A stretch of DNA of 64,000 nt. Source: Pseudobdellovibrionaceae bacterium (GTDB lineage: Bacteria; Bdellovibrionota; Bdellovibrionia; Bdellovibrionales; JAMPXM01). Under the pieces are notes generated by a model. The model saw only the letters and a list, made by a program, of their open reading frames with translations, had not been told where the DNA came from and ran no database searches. The stretch spans positions 17,123-81,122 of the forward strand of contig JAJTYM010000010.1 in NCBI GenBank assembly GCA_021463345.1. The letters run 5' to 3'. Shown here piece by piece: positions 27,925 through 35,992 of this stretch. A program made the translations under genes and the position numbers. Each line of letters opens with the position of its first letter. The stretch's first letter is position 1.

Positions 27925-29184
27925 ATGATGGCGAAACGTCGGCGGCTCTTCCGGAACATCGGTGAATGCCTGACCCTTGCGGGCGCGGCCGTCAAAGAAG
28001 CGCGGCGCGCGACCGAAGCCGATCTCGGGATCGTTCGCAAGGCGGCGATTCTGGAAGAGGCGGGGCGCATCGTGTGGGTGGGCCCGGAGGCGCGCCTGCC
28101 CAAAGGTCTGGGGGCGGCGGGCGCGCGGGAAGTCGATCTCGAGGGCCACGTCGTGATGCCCGCGTTGGTCGAGTGCCACACGCATTTGGTTTTCGCCGGG
28201 CATCGCGCGGACGAGTTCGAACTGCGCAATCGGGGCGCGACGTACCAGGAGATCGCGGCCAAGGGGGGAGGGATCCTGGCGACCGTCAAACCGACGCGAA
28301 AGGCTTCGCTCGAGGAACTCTCGAGGTCGGCGCAGGCGCGCGCCGATGTCTTCGTCCGTCAAGGCGTCGCCACGATCGAGAGCAAAAGCGGTTATGCTCT
28401 GACGACGGCGGGCGAGATGAAGATGCTCGCGGCCGCGGGCCGGATACGAGGGCCGCGGGTCGTGCGCACGTACCTGGGGCCGCACGCCATCCCACCCGAG
28501 GCCGAGTCGGCCGGGGCGTATCTGGAGCGGGTGATCTCGACGGATCTCCCGCGGGTGAAGGCCGAAGGCGCCGCCCATCGCGTCGACATCTTCGTCGAGG
28601 AGGGGTATTTCCCCGAGCCGCTCGCGCGCAGGTACCTCGAAGCCGCGCGCCGGCTCGGCTTCGAGCTGGCGGTGCACGCGGATCAGTTGACCCGCTCGGG
28701 CGGCGCGCGCTTGGCCGTCGAATTCGGAGCGCGTTCGGCCGAGCACCTCATCCGCATCGATGACGATGACGTCCGCGCGCTCGCGGGCAGCGAGACGACG
28801 AGCGTGCTTCTGCCGGCGGCCGATCTCTACTTGCGTTGCCCGTATCCGCCCGCCCGGGCGTTGCTCGACGCCGGGGCGAGGGTCGCGATCGCCACGGATT
28901 TCAATCCGGGCAGTTCGCCGACTCAGAGCGTGAGCCTGGTCGGCGTGCTCAGCCGGCTGGAAATGAAAATGACTTTGCCGGAAACGATCGTCGCGTACAC
29001 TCTGGGCGGGGCGTATGCGCTCGGCCTCGGCGGTGAGCTCGGCGCGCTCACCGCGGGCCGGAGTTGCGATCTCGCGGTTTTGGGCTCTGGATGGCCCGAT
29101 CTCTTCTACTCCGTCGGTGAGATGCCCATCGTTCAAGTCTGGCGAGGCGGGGCGCGTCTGAATCGACGATCCAGCGCGAATTAA
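27925..29184 (+). CDS. hutI: Imidazolonepropionase
   Basis: A 419-residue amidohydrolase that opens the imidazolone ring to formiminoglutamate, the third step of histidine breakdown. Metal ligands are in VECHTHLVFAGHRADEFELR (HxH), a later histidine in LAVHADQLT and an aspartate in IATDFNPGSSP. ATGs at 27925 and 27928 both follow GGAGAGGTGGGAG. The protein is of normal length with a slightly longer N-terminus. The enzyme for the fourth step (HutF or HutG) is not in the window. Confidence 0.96.
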   Translation: MMAKRRRLFRNIGECLTLAGAAVKEARRATEADLGIVRKAAILEEAGRIVWVGPEARLPKGLGAAGAREVDLEGHVVMPALVECHTHLVFAGHRADEFELRNRGATYQEIAAKGGGILATVKPTRKASLEELSRSAQARADVFVRQGVATIESKSGYALTTAGEMKMLAAAGRIRGPRVVRTYLGPHAIPPEAESAGAYLERVISTDLPRVKAEGAAHRVDIFVEEGYFPEPLARRYLEAARRLGFELAVHADQLTRSGGARLAVEFGARSAEHLIRIDDDDVRALAGSETTSVLLPAADLYLRCPYPPARALLDAGARVAIATDFNPGSSPTQSVSLVGVLSRLEMKMTLPETIVAYTLGGAYALGLGGELGALTAGRSCDLAVLGSGWPDLFYSVGEMPIVQVWRGGARLNRRSSAN

Positions 29185-29209
29185 ATTCTGTCAGATTCTT
29201 AAAAAGGAT

Positions 29210-29239
29210 TTGCATTCCAAAAAACGGGCTGACTAGTCT
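29210..29239 (+). promoter_or_regulatory. Possible sigma-70 promoter
   Basis: TTGCAT at 29210 and TAGTCT at 29234, 18 bases apart, lie in a locally AT-rich stretch about 100 bases before the 29336 gene. The -10 box is poor, so this is only a candidate. Confidence 0.3.
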
Positions 29240-29335
29240 TGAGGTGAGCGCTCCCAGACGAAGATCAGGATGACTTGGGTTGGGGGGCCCGTGAAGGGAA
29301 CCGCATCTATCTAAGGACGGACAGGAGCCATCGTC

Positions 29336-29761
29336 ATGAGAGAGTCAGTCACCTACGTCACGCAGTCGAAATTCTTTTCGCCCGCGTTCAACGCGGCGAT
29401 TTTCGATGGCCCGATCCGCATTTATTTCGCGCAATACCAGGAATCGCTCGCCCTGAAGATCTACTTCGATCTCCAGGAACGTTTTCAGGACGCGCGCAAG
29501 AACGCGCGCGGCATTTTCAAGGATCGCGCCCGGAACATCTTCGTGATGCTCTACCCGACCGATGAGACGTTCCATCTTTCGTTCGACGGCGCCGCCGGGG
29601 GTGATCTCACGCAGGGCGCGGGGGCGTGGACGGGCCGCTCGATCGCGCGTACGCGCCTCGGCCAGGATTTCGTCGTCGGCGTGCGCGGCCCGCTCGAGGA
29701 AGCGGAACTCGGGGAGCTCTACGGCGAGGTGGACGCGATCGTGAAAGCGTCCAACGCCTAA
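29336..29761 (+). CDS. Protein of unknown function, 141 residues
   Basis: A soluble 141-residue protein with AGGAGCCATCGTC before its ATG. It begins MRESVTYVTQSKFFSP and has a helical core (LALKIYFDLQERFQDARKNARGIFKD) followed by strands (NIFVMLYPTDETFHLSFD). There is no signal peptide, no cysteine and no motif I recognise. It is a single-gene unit, bounded downstream by REP-like copy 2, which starts 9 bases after the stop. Confidence 0.75.
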   Translation: MRESVTYVTQSKFFSPAFNAAIFDGPIRIYFAQYQESLALKIYFDLQERFQDARKNARGIFKDRARNIFVMLYPTDETFHLSFDGAAGGDLTQGAGAWTGRSIARTRLGQDFVVGVRGPLEEAELGELYGEVDAIVKASNA

Positions 29762-29769
29762 AAGAACGC

Positions 29770-29833
29770 CGAAAAGTGACACGCACCTTTTCGTAGCGCG
29801 TGCGCGCTACGAAAAGGTGCGTGTCACTTTTCG
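29770..29833. repeat. REP-like inverted pair, copy 2
   Basis: A perfect 31-base inverted repeat: 29770-29800 and 29803-29833, with only 2 bases between the arms. The core AAAAGTGACACGCACCTTTT lacks one G of the other copies, in both arms. The flank within the pair is CGTAGCGCG. The right arm runs into the last codons of the tlpA-like gene. It could act as a terminator for both converging genes or form a cruciform. Confidence 0.9.
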
Positions 29834-30486
29834 TGGAGAGGCTCTTCGAGGAGGCTTTCGATCGTTTCGGCTGTTTCGTCATTGCTCCAGTCGTTGGCGC
29901 CGAATCCGCTGAATGCGATGCGCCCGCTGCGGTCGATGACGAAATTGGCGGGGAGTATGTCGACTCCGAACTTGGCGGCGAGCTCCTTGTTCGCGTCGAA
30001 GAACGAAGGGAATTCGAATTTTTTCTTGCCCCAGAACTCGCGCGCGAACGGGACGCCGACGCCGGCTTCGTCCACGTTCACCGGCACCACGCGCAGGCCC
30101 TTGTCGTGGAGCCTTTCGCCGATTTCAGCGAACGTCGGCAGCTCCACGAGGCATGGCGTGCACCAGCTCGCCCAGAAGCTCAGAATGACCACGTGCCCCT
30201 TGTAAGAGGAAAAAGGCGTTTGTTTTCCGTCGGCGTCCGTGAGCTGGAAATCGCCGACCGGCTGGCGGCTGGCCGTTTCCATGGGGTCCAGTCCGGGCGA
30301 ACTGGTCTTCGCCATTTCCGCGTTTGGCCCGAAACTGGTTCTCAAGTAGCCGATGCTCGCCAGCGCCACGACCATGGCGAGCAGGCCGGCCATCACGGCT
30401 GGCGGCATGCGGAACTCGCGCTTATCGGCGTAGGCTTTGTATTCGGAGCCAGTTTCTGGGGGACGGTTCGATGATTCGTTTGTCAC
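29824..30486 (-). CDS. Membrane-anchored TlpA/ResA-like thioredoxin
   Basis: A 220-residue protein from a GTG at 30486. One membrane helix (about 28-47) places a thioredoxin domain in the periplasm. The domain starts FQLTDADGKQTPFSSYKG and carries SFWASWCTPCLVELPTF with the redox cysteines 109 and 112; the cis-proline is in GVDILPANFVID. Such proteins reduce disulfides in cytochrome c maturation or in periplasmic proteins; which one is unknown. Its first codons overlap the divergent small pilin-like gene, which is unusual. An internal ATG at 30408 would avoid that and still precede the helix. Confidence 0.88.
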   Translation of the reverse strand: MTNESSNRPPETGSEYKAYADKREFRMPPAVMAGLLAMVVALASIGYLRTSFGPNAEMAKTSSPGLDPMETASRQPVGDFQLTDADGKQTPFSSYKGHVVILSFWASWCTPCLVELPTFAEIGERLHDKGLRVVPVNVDEAGVGVPFAREFWGKKKFEFPSFFDANKELAAKFGVDILPANFVIDRSGRIAFSGFGANDWSNDETAETIESLLEEPLHEK

Positions 30487-30704
30487 GGCTTCGACACTTT
30501 AGCGGCGGCGCGCGCCGCCGTCAAAGTGAGAGCGGGCAAATCGCCGTCGAATACGTCCTGCTCCTGGTCTCGGCGATCGTGTTCGCTCTCATTATCACGA
30601 ATCTGATGGTCAGTCGCGCCGACGGCGGGGAAGGTTTCGTCATCCGCAGTTGGAAGGCGATGGTCCAGGCGATCGCGGCTGACAAAGCCGACGGCGTCGA
30701 TTGA
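30471..30704 (+). CDS. Flp-type pilin-like small protein
   Basis: A 77-residue protein with GGGGGAC 8 bases before the ATG. After a basic N-terminus comes ESGQIAVEYVLLLVSAIVFA. Counting from the glycine, glutamate is at +5 and tyrosine at +6, the pattern of Flp/Tad prepilins cut by TadV-like peptidases, followed by one hydrophobic helix. No tad or cpa assembly genes are in the window, so it is an orphan. It could also be a TadE-like pseudopilin or another small exported protein. Confidence 0.65.
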   Translation: MIRLSRLRHFSGGARRRQSESGQIAVEYVLLLVSAIVFALIITNLMVSRADGGEGFVIRSWKAMVQAIAADKADGVD

Positions 30705-30959
30705 GAACCGTTTCCCGCGCATCGCGATGAATCCGCGCTGAAGGCGGCGGATCCCGCCCACCGAAATCTCGCGACGGGAATTTTCCGATGGCCCCGCCGC
30801 GACCGGCGCTGGGAGACTTCGCCACAAAACTCCTTCCGTCGGAGTTGATGCTGGATTGCCCTGTCAGACAAAGGGTTTGCCGCGGCCGCGAGAGGAATTC
30901 CGTGACTTTCGAATCCGCCTCCGGCTAGGCTGCGTCATTCCGCAAGTCGAGGAGTTTCC

Positions 30960-32171
30960 ATGAACGAAGAAGCTTGGCGCGAATTCGATCTCTTCAATCC
31001 CACGGACGAGCACAAGATGCTGCGCGAGACGGCCCGATCCTTCGTTTCCGGCGAGGTCGAGCCGCAGGCGTTGGAGCATGACCGCAAGGAAACGTTCAAC
31101 CTCCCGCTTTTCCGCAAGTTGGGCGAACTGGGCTACCTGGGCCTCACAGTGCCCGAGGCGTACGGCGGCTCCGGCTTGGACGCGCTCGCCGCCGTGATCG
31201 TGCATGAGGAGCTGTCGGCGAGCGACCCCGGCTTCTGCCTCGCTTATCTCGCGCACTCCATGCTCTGCGTGAACAACTTGGCCGTCAACGGCGGCGAGGA
31301 GCAGAAGAAGCGCTGGCTCCCGAAACTCTGCTCCGGCGAGTGGGTCGGGGCGATGGCGATGTCCGAGCCCGCGGTCGGCACCGACGTTCTCGGGCTCGAG
31401 ACCGCCGCGCGCCGGGACGGGGACGACTACGTCATCGACGGCCGCAAGATGTGGATCACCAACGGTTGCGTCGACGACGCCGGCACTCCAGCCGACATCG
31501 TCTGGCTGTACGCGAGGACGGGCGAGAAGGACGGTCGCCCGCAACTCTCGACGTTCGTCGTCGAGAATGGGGCGCGGGGTTACGGAGTCGGTCAGAAGAT
31601 CAAGGACAAGACGGGGATGCGGGCCTCGAACACGGCCGAACTCGTCTTCGACAAATGCCGCGTGCCCGCGGCCAACCTCGTCGGGCGGGAGGGCGAGTCC
31701 GTGCACCACATGATGCGCAACCTCGAGATCGAACGCCTGACGCTGGCGGCGATGAGTCTCGGGATCGCGCGCCGCTCGTTGGAGGTCATGAACCGGTACG
31801 CGCGGGAACGCTCGTCGTTCGGCCGCCCGCTCAATCGCTTCGGTCAGATCCAGCGCCACATCGGCGAGTCTTACGCCGAGTACCGGGCCTGCCGAGCGTA
31901 CGTTTACGAGACCGCGCGCCGCATGCGCCTCGATCAGGGCGGCAACCGACTCGACTCCGACGGCGCGAAACTGATCGCGTCGACGCTCGCGAAAAACATC
32001 GCCGACCGCGCGGTGCAGGTCCTCGGCGGTTACGGGTACGTGGGCGAGTACGTCGTCGAGCGCCTGTGGCGTGACGCCAAGCTGCTCGAGATCGGCGGCG
32101 GCACCGTCGAAGCGCATCAGAAAAACATCACGCGCGATCTGGCGAAGGACCCGTCCGCCATCGTCGACTGA
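30960..32171 (+). CDS. Acyl-CoA dehydrogenase, isovaleryl-CoA-like
   Basis: A 403-residue flavoprotein with GAGGAG before the ATG. It has the usual N-terminal helical, middle beta and C-terminal helical domains: AMAMSEPAVGTDV, KMWITNG, the FAD segment RSSFGRPLNRFGQIQ and VLGGYGYVGEYVVER. The C-terminal place where most members carry the catalytic glutamate reads IGGGTVEAHQ, while a glutamate is available in NLEIERLTLA. That swap is typical of isovaleryl-CoA dehydrogenase, so leucine breakdown is the likely role. It leads a rightward run with phr, the SDR gene and trmH. Confidence 0.88.
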   Translation: MNEEAWREFDLFNPTDEHKMLRETARSFVSGEVEPQALEHDRKETFNLPLFRKLGELGYLGLTVPEAYGGSGLDALAAVIVHEELSASDPGFCLAYLAHSMLCVNNLAVNGGEEQKKRWLPKLCSGEWVGAMAMSEPAVGTDVLGLETAARRDGDDYVIDGRKMWITNGCVDDAGTPADIVWLYARTGEKDGRPQLSTFVVENGARGYGVGQKIKDKTGMRASNTAELVFDKCRVPAANLVGREGESVHHMMRNLEIERLTLAAMSLGIARRSLEVMNRYARERSSFGRPLNRFGQIQRHIGESYAEYRACRAYVYETARRMRLDQGGNRLDSDGAKLIASTLAKNIADRAVQVLGGYGYVGEYVVERLWRDAKLLEIGGGTVEAHQKNITRDLAKDPSAIVD

Positions 32172-32249
32172 GCGGATTGGGGGAGGGCGGGTGCCGCGTC
32201 CCGCGGCTTCCCCGAAACGACGCCCGATCCTCGAGCAGGGAGTTCCTCG

Positions 32250-33581
32250 ATGCCGGCCCCTTCCGTTTGCGTGTTCTGGTTCCGCCGCGATCTGCGCCTC
32301 GAGGACAACACGGGGCTCGCGGCGGCCCTCGCCTCGGGCCTGCCCGTCGTGCCGCTCTTCATTTTCGACACGGAGATCCTCGGCCGGCTCGAGGACAAGG
32401 ACGATCTTCGCGTCCAGTTCATCCGTTCGCGGCTCGACGAGATCGATCGGACGCTGCGCGCTTCCGGCTCCGGCCTGGTCGTGAAACGAGGCCGCTCGAA
32501 GGATGTGTGGCGGTCCCTGCTCGGCGAGTTGAACATAAAATTCGTTTATTTCAACCGCGACTACGAGCCCGCGGCGATCGCTCGGGACGCGGGCGTCTCG
32601 GCGTTGCTCGCGAAATCCGGCGTCGAAGCCAGGTCTTTCAAGGACCAGGTGATCTTCGAGGCGTCCGAAGTGCGCAAGGACTCGGGCGGGCCCTACACGG
32701 TTTTCACGCCCTACAGTCGGAAATGGAAAGCGCTCTTGACGGAAGAGGCCTTGCGCCCCGCTCGGGCGGGGAAAGGCTCGTTCTTCCGGCACAAAGCGCG
32801 CGGCGTGCCCGCGCTCGCGGAACTCGGTTTCCGGTCGCGCCCTTTCGAATTCCCCTCGCCCCGCATCGACCGCGGGCTCCTCCGGGCGTACGGCGAGACC
32901 CGCGATGTGCCGGCTCTGCGCGGCACCAGCCGTTTGGGCGTCCATCTGCGTTTCGGGACGGTGAGCGTCCGCGAGCTGGCGGCCGTCGCGCGCCGGACGA
33001 GCGAGGCTTGGCTGAACGAACTCATCTGGCGCGAGTTCTTCATGCAGATCCTGTTTCATTTCCCCCACGTCGCCGATGGGCCGTTCCGGCCCGAGTACGC
33101 CGGGATCGCTTGGCGGCACGACGAGGCGCAGTTTCGGGCTTGGCGCGAAGGGCGCACGGGATACCCGATCGTCGACGCGGGAATGCGCGAACTCAGCGAG
33201 ACGGGTTTCATGCACAACCGCGCGCGGATGATCGCCGGGAGTTTCCTCGCCAAGCACCTGCTGATCGATTGGCGCTGGGGCGAGGCGCACTTCGCGCGCA
33301 AGCTGCTCGACTTCGACCTCGCGGCGAACAACGGCAATTGGCAATGGGTGGCCGGGACCGGTTGCGATGCGGCCCCGTACTTCCGGATATTCAGCCCGGA
33401 AGCGCAGACGCGCGCGTTCGACGCGAAGCTCGAGTACGCGCGGCGCTGGGTCCCCGAACTCGGCACGAAAGATTATCCGCGGCCGATCGTCGATCACGCG
33501 TACGCGCGTTCGCGGGCGTTGGCCGAGTACAGGGAGGCGCTTTCCTCCGCTCGCCCGCGCCCGGAGCGAAAGCGGGTTTGA
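32250..33581 (+). CDS. phr: Deoxyribodipyrimidine photolyase / cryptochrome family
   Basis: A 443-residue protein that should repair UV-induced cyclobutane dimers with blue light. The N-terminal antenna domain starts VFWFRRDLRLEDNTGL; the FAD-binding half contains TSRLGVHLRFGTVS, WLNELIWREFFMQIL, GYPIVDAGMRELSETGFMHNRARMI, LIDWRWGEAHFARKLLDFDLAANNGNWQWVAGTGCD and the C-terminal YPRPIVDH. The tryptophan-rich segments match class I CPD photolyases. It starts 78 bases after the acyl-CoA dehydrogenase gene. Confidence 0.94.
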   Translation: MPAPSVCVFWFRRDLRLEDNTGLAAALASGLPVVPLFIFDTEILGRLEDKDDLRVQFIRSRLDEIDRTLRASGSGLVVKRGRSKDVWRSLLGELNIKFVYFNRDYEPAAIARDAGVSALLAKSGVEARSFKDQVIFEASEVRKDSGGPYTVFTPYSRKWKALLTEEALRPARAGKGSFFRHKARGVPALAELGFRSRPFEFPSPRIDRGLLRAYGETRDVPALRGTSRLGVHLRFGTVSVRELAAVARRTSEAWLNELIWREFFMQILFHFPHVADGPFRPEYAGIAWRHDEAQFRAWREGRTGYPIVDAGMRELSETGFMHNRARMIAGSFLAKHLLIDWRWGEAHFARKLLDFDLAANNGNWQWVAGTGCDAAPYFRIFSPEAQTRAFDAKLEYARRWVPELGTKDYPRPIVDHAYARSRALAEYREALSSARPRPERKRV

Positions 33582-33602
33582 TGGAATGAAGGGAGGCACG
33601 GG

Positions 33603-34523
33603 ATGAGAATCCTCATGACTGGCGCGACGGGCTTGATCGGCTCCGCCCTCGGCCGTGAACTGGCGGCCGCGGGGCATGAGATCGTCGTGCTCGCGCGGGA
33701 TCCGCTCGGAGCGAGGTCTCGCCTCCCTTTTCCCTGCGTGATTCACGAGTGGGCGTCCGCGACCGACCCGGTCCCGGAGGCGGCTTTGGCGGGGATCGAA
33801 GGCGTCGTGCACCTGGCGGGCGAGCCGATCGCGGACGGCCGCTGGAGCGAGGCGCGCAAGCGGCGGATCCGCGACTCGCGGGTGGCGGGCACGCGAGGGC
33901 TCGTCGCGGCGCTCTCCGCGCTCGAGACACGCCTCCGGGTTTTCGTCGGCGGTTCGGCCATCGGGTTTTACGGCGATCGCGGTGACGAACTCCTCGCCGA
34001 GGACGCCGCGCCAGGCGCGGGTTTCCTCGCCGGCGTCTGCGTCGACTGGGAGCGCGCGGCCGATCGATTGCGGGTCGCCGGGACCCGCGTCGTGCACGTG
34101 CGCACGGGGATCGCGCTCGCCGCGGACGGGGGCGCCCTGGCCAAAATGCGCCTGATTTTCGCCAGGGGCTTGGGGGGACGGATCGCGTCGGGTTCGCAAT
34201 GGATGAGCTGGGTCCACCTGGAGGACCTTGTGCGCTTGTTCCGCTTCGCCCTCGAAAACGAGCGGGTGGAAGGGGCGGTCAACGGCGTCGCCCCGGAACC
34301 GGTGACCAATGCGCGATTCTCGCGCGAGTTGGCGCGCGCGTTGGGAACGTTCGCCGTCCTGCCGGTTCCGGGGATCTTGCTCAAAGCGGCCCTCGGCGAA
34401 CTCGCCGGGGTGCTGCTCGGCGGGGCCAGGGTTTCGAGCGCGAAAGTCGAAAGCCTCGGCTTCCGCTTCCGGCACCCGGAACTCGGGCCTGCGCTCGAGG
34501 ACCTGCTCGCCGGCCGGTTGTAG
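33603..34523 (+). CDS. TIGR01777-type SDR epimerase family protein
   Basis: A 306-residue Rossmann-fold protein related to E. coli YfcH and plant Giant Chloroplast 1. NAD(P)-binding motif GATGLIGSALGRELAAAGHEI is at the N-terminus; VVHLAGEPIADGRWSEARKRRI and SAIGFYGDRGDELL are family signatures, as is the terminal stretch rich in G and L (GELAGVLLGGARVSS). The substrate is unknown. It starts 21 bases after phr and may belong to the same transcript. Confidence 0.88.
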   Translation: MRILMTGATGLIGSALGRELAAAGHEIVVLARDPLGARSRLPFPCVIHEWASATDPVPEAALAGIEGVVHLAGEPIADGRWSEARKRRIRDSRVAGTRGLVAALSALETRLRVFVGGSAIGFYGDRGDELLAEDAAPGAGFLAGVCVDWERAADRLRVAGTRVVHVRTGIALAADGGALAKMRLIFARGLGGRIASGSQWMSWVHLEDLVRLFRFALENERVEGAVNGVAPEPVTNARFSRELARALGTFAVLPVPGILLKAALGELAGVLLGGARVSSAKVESLGFRFRHPELGPALEDLLAGRL

Positions 34524-34558
34524 ACACCGCCGCGTTCTTCCGCTATTCGTGGGTGAGC

Positions 34559-35281
34559 ATGTCGTCGCACAACCCACGCTTCCCTCATTCCGGCTCCATC
34601 AAGATCGGCTCCCTTGAGGTCACGGCCGAACAGGTGCTCGAACTCGCGGCCCCGTACCTGACCGCGAGCCGACGCGAGCGGATCGACGCGGTCGTCGAGA
34701 ACCGCACGTATTCCGTCGTGCCGGTCATGGAGAACATCTACGACAGGGGGAACGTCAGCGCGGTCATGCGAAGCGCCGAGGCGCTGGGGTTTCAGGCGGC
34801 GCACGTCATCGAGTTGAACGAGCGGTTCAAAGAGGCCAACCGGGTCACCCAGGGCGCCGACAAGTGGCTCGACGTCTTTCGCTGGAAATCGACCGCCGCG
34901 TGCGCCGTCGACCTGAAGGCGCGGGGGTACAAGATTTACGCGACTCATCTCGATGCGGCGGTGCCGATCGGCTCCGTCGATTGGAGCGAGCCCGCGGCCA
35001 TCGTCTTTGGCAACGAGAAGGACGGCGTTTCGGAGGAGATGCTGGCTCTCGCCGACGGGAGGATCGTCATCCCCATGCTCGGATTCGTGCAGAGTTTCAA
35101 CATCTCGGTCGCGGCGGCGATCGCGCTTTACCACGTCTGCCAGGATCGTTCGCGCCGGTTCGGGCGGCACGGCGATCTGAGCGAAGAGGAGAAGCGCGCG
35201 CTGCGCGCGCTTTACTGCCTGCGCACGGCGAAGAACCCGGAGCGCCTCTTTTCCAGGCTGCTCGCGCGGCGTCCGCTCTGA
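34559..35281 (+). CDS. trmH: TrmH/SpoU family RNA 2'-O-methyltransferase
   Basis: A 240-residue SPOUT methyltransferase. Motif 1 is ENIYDRGNVSAVMRSAEALGF, motif 2 AIVFGNEKDGVSEEML and motif 3 IPMLGFVQSFNISVAAAIALYH, which form the knotted SAM site. The length and the C-terminal extension with DLSEEEKRALRALY suggest TrmH acting on G18 of tRNA, but other RNA targets are possible. The start is uncertain: ATG at 34559 or GTG at 34553, with no clear ribosome binding site. The next gene on the other strand ends 3 bases after its stop. Confidence 0.88.
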   Translation: MSSHNPRFPHSGSIKIGSLEVTAEQVLELAAPYLTASRRERIDAVVENRTYSVVPVMENIYDRGNVSAVMRSAEALGFQAAHVIELNERFKEANRVTQGADKWLDVFRWKSTAACAVDLKARGYKIYATHLDAAVPIGSVDWSEPAAIVFGNEKDGVSEEMLALADGRIVIPMLGFVQSFNISVAAAIALYHVCQDRSRRFGRHGDLSEEEKRALRALYCLRTAKNPERLFSRLLARRPL

Positions 35282-35284
35282 TGG

Positions 35285-35896
35285 TCAGAGCCGTTCCAGG
35301 AATTCGTTCTCGATCTCGTTGATCCGCGCTTCGTTGGCCGCGCGCTGGCGTCGCAGGTCTTCGAGGTTCGATTTGAGCGTCGTCTGGTCGGCGGCGCGCG
35401 CGCCGCTTTTGGAGAGGCGAGCGAAAACGTCGCCGATCCTTTTCTCGATGTCGGCGTTTTCTTTCTCGATCAGATGGATGCGGCGCCCGACTTCGTAGGA
35501 AGGGAGGAAGGCCGCCTCGAGGTGACCGGGACAGACGAGTTCGTAGAGCTGGCCGGCCTTGCCCGCCTCGAACCCCCGTTGCGGCGTGCAAAAGTCGACG
35601 AGCCCCGCGTTGTGCCCGTTGAGGTAAAGCTCCTCGTCGGGCGGCTCGCCCGCCCCCGCGCAGGCGCCCCGATGGCGCTCGAGCGCCTGCGGCGATTCGC
35701 CGCCGACGCCGTCTTGGCGGCCGATCTCGTACCAATCGAGGTTTTGACAGGGCTTGTTTTTGTCGATCGTCGCGCAGCCGGACGTCGTGACCAGGTACGC
35801 GCCAAGGGCGATCATCGCCAAGCGCAGGACGATCCGCGCGAGCGTTATTTTTGGGATGTCGGCGAGGGAAGGGCGGGGAGTCTTTGGCATCGCCAT
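35285..35896 (-). CDS. DUF2799 lipoprotein
   Basis: About 203 residues from the ATG at 35896; the frame is open to 35947, and neither start has a clear ribosome binding site. A hydrophobic stretch ends in TTSGC, a lipobox. The DUF2799 pattern is clear: DWYEIGRQDGVGG, a cysteine before an acidic segment (RGACAGAGEPPDEE), LYLNGHNAGLVDFCTP, GFEAGKAGQLYELVCP and SYEVGRR. The last 70 residues are a helix with heptad-like spacing (IEKENADIEKRIGDVF onward). The role of DUF2799 proteins is not known. Confidence 0.85.
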   Translation of the reverse strand: MAMPKTPRPSLADIPKITLARIVLRLAMIALGAYLVTTSGCATIDKNKPCQNLDWYEIGRQDGVGGESPQALERHRGACAGAGEPPDEELYLNGHNAGLVDFCTPQRGFEAGKAGQLYELVCPGHLEAAFLPSYEVGRRIHLIEKENADIEKRIGDVFARLSKSGARAADQTTLKSNLEDLRRQRAANEARINEIENEFLERL

Positions 35897-35992
35897 TCTT
35901 TTAGGGGGCGAGCGGCCTCGAAGTCCATCGCTGAGTTCCCGTTTCATGGTGTGATTGTAGGGGTTTCAGGCCTGGACCCCCGGGGGCTCGGA

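Noticed and set aside
27640..29136. Upstream extension of the HExxH lipoprotein frame
   Set aside because: The frame is open far upstream but antisense to hutI. The lipoprotein signal at 27639 with its ribosome binding site marks the real start.
30864..34577. Very long open frame on the minus strand
   Set aside because: It lies antisense to four clear genes (acyl-CoA dehydrogenase, photolyase, SDR epimerase, start of trmH). Its product is Arg/Pro/Ala-rich without any domain, as expected from GC-rich codon bias.
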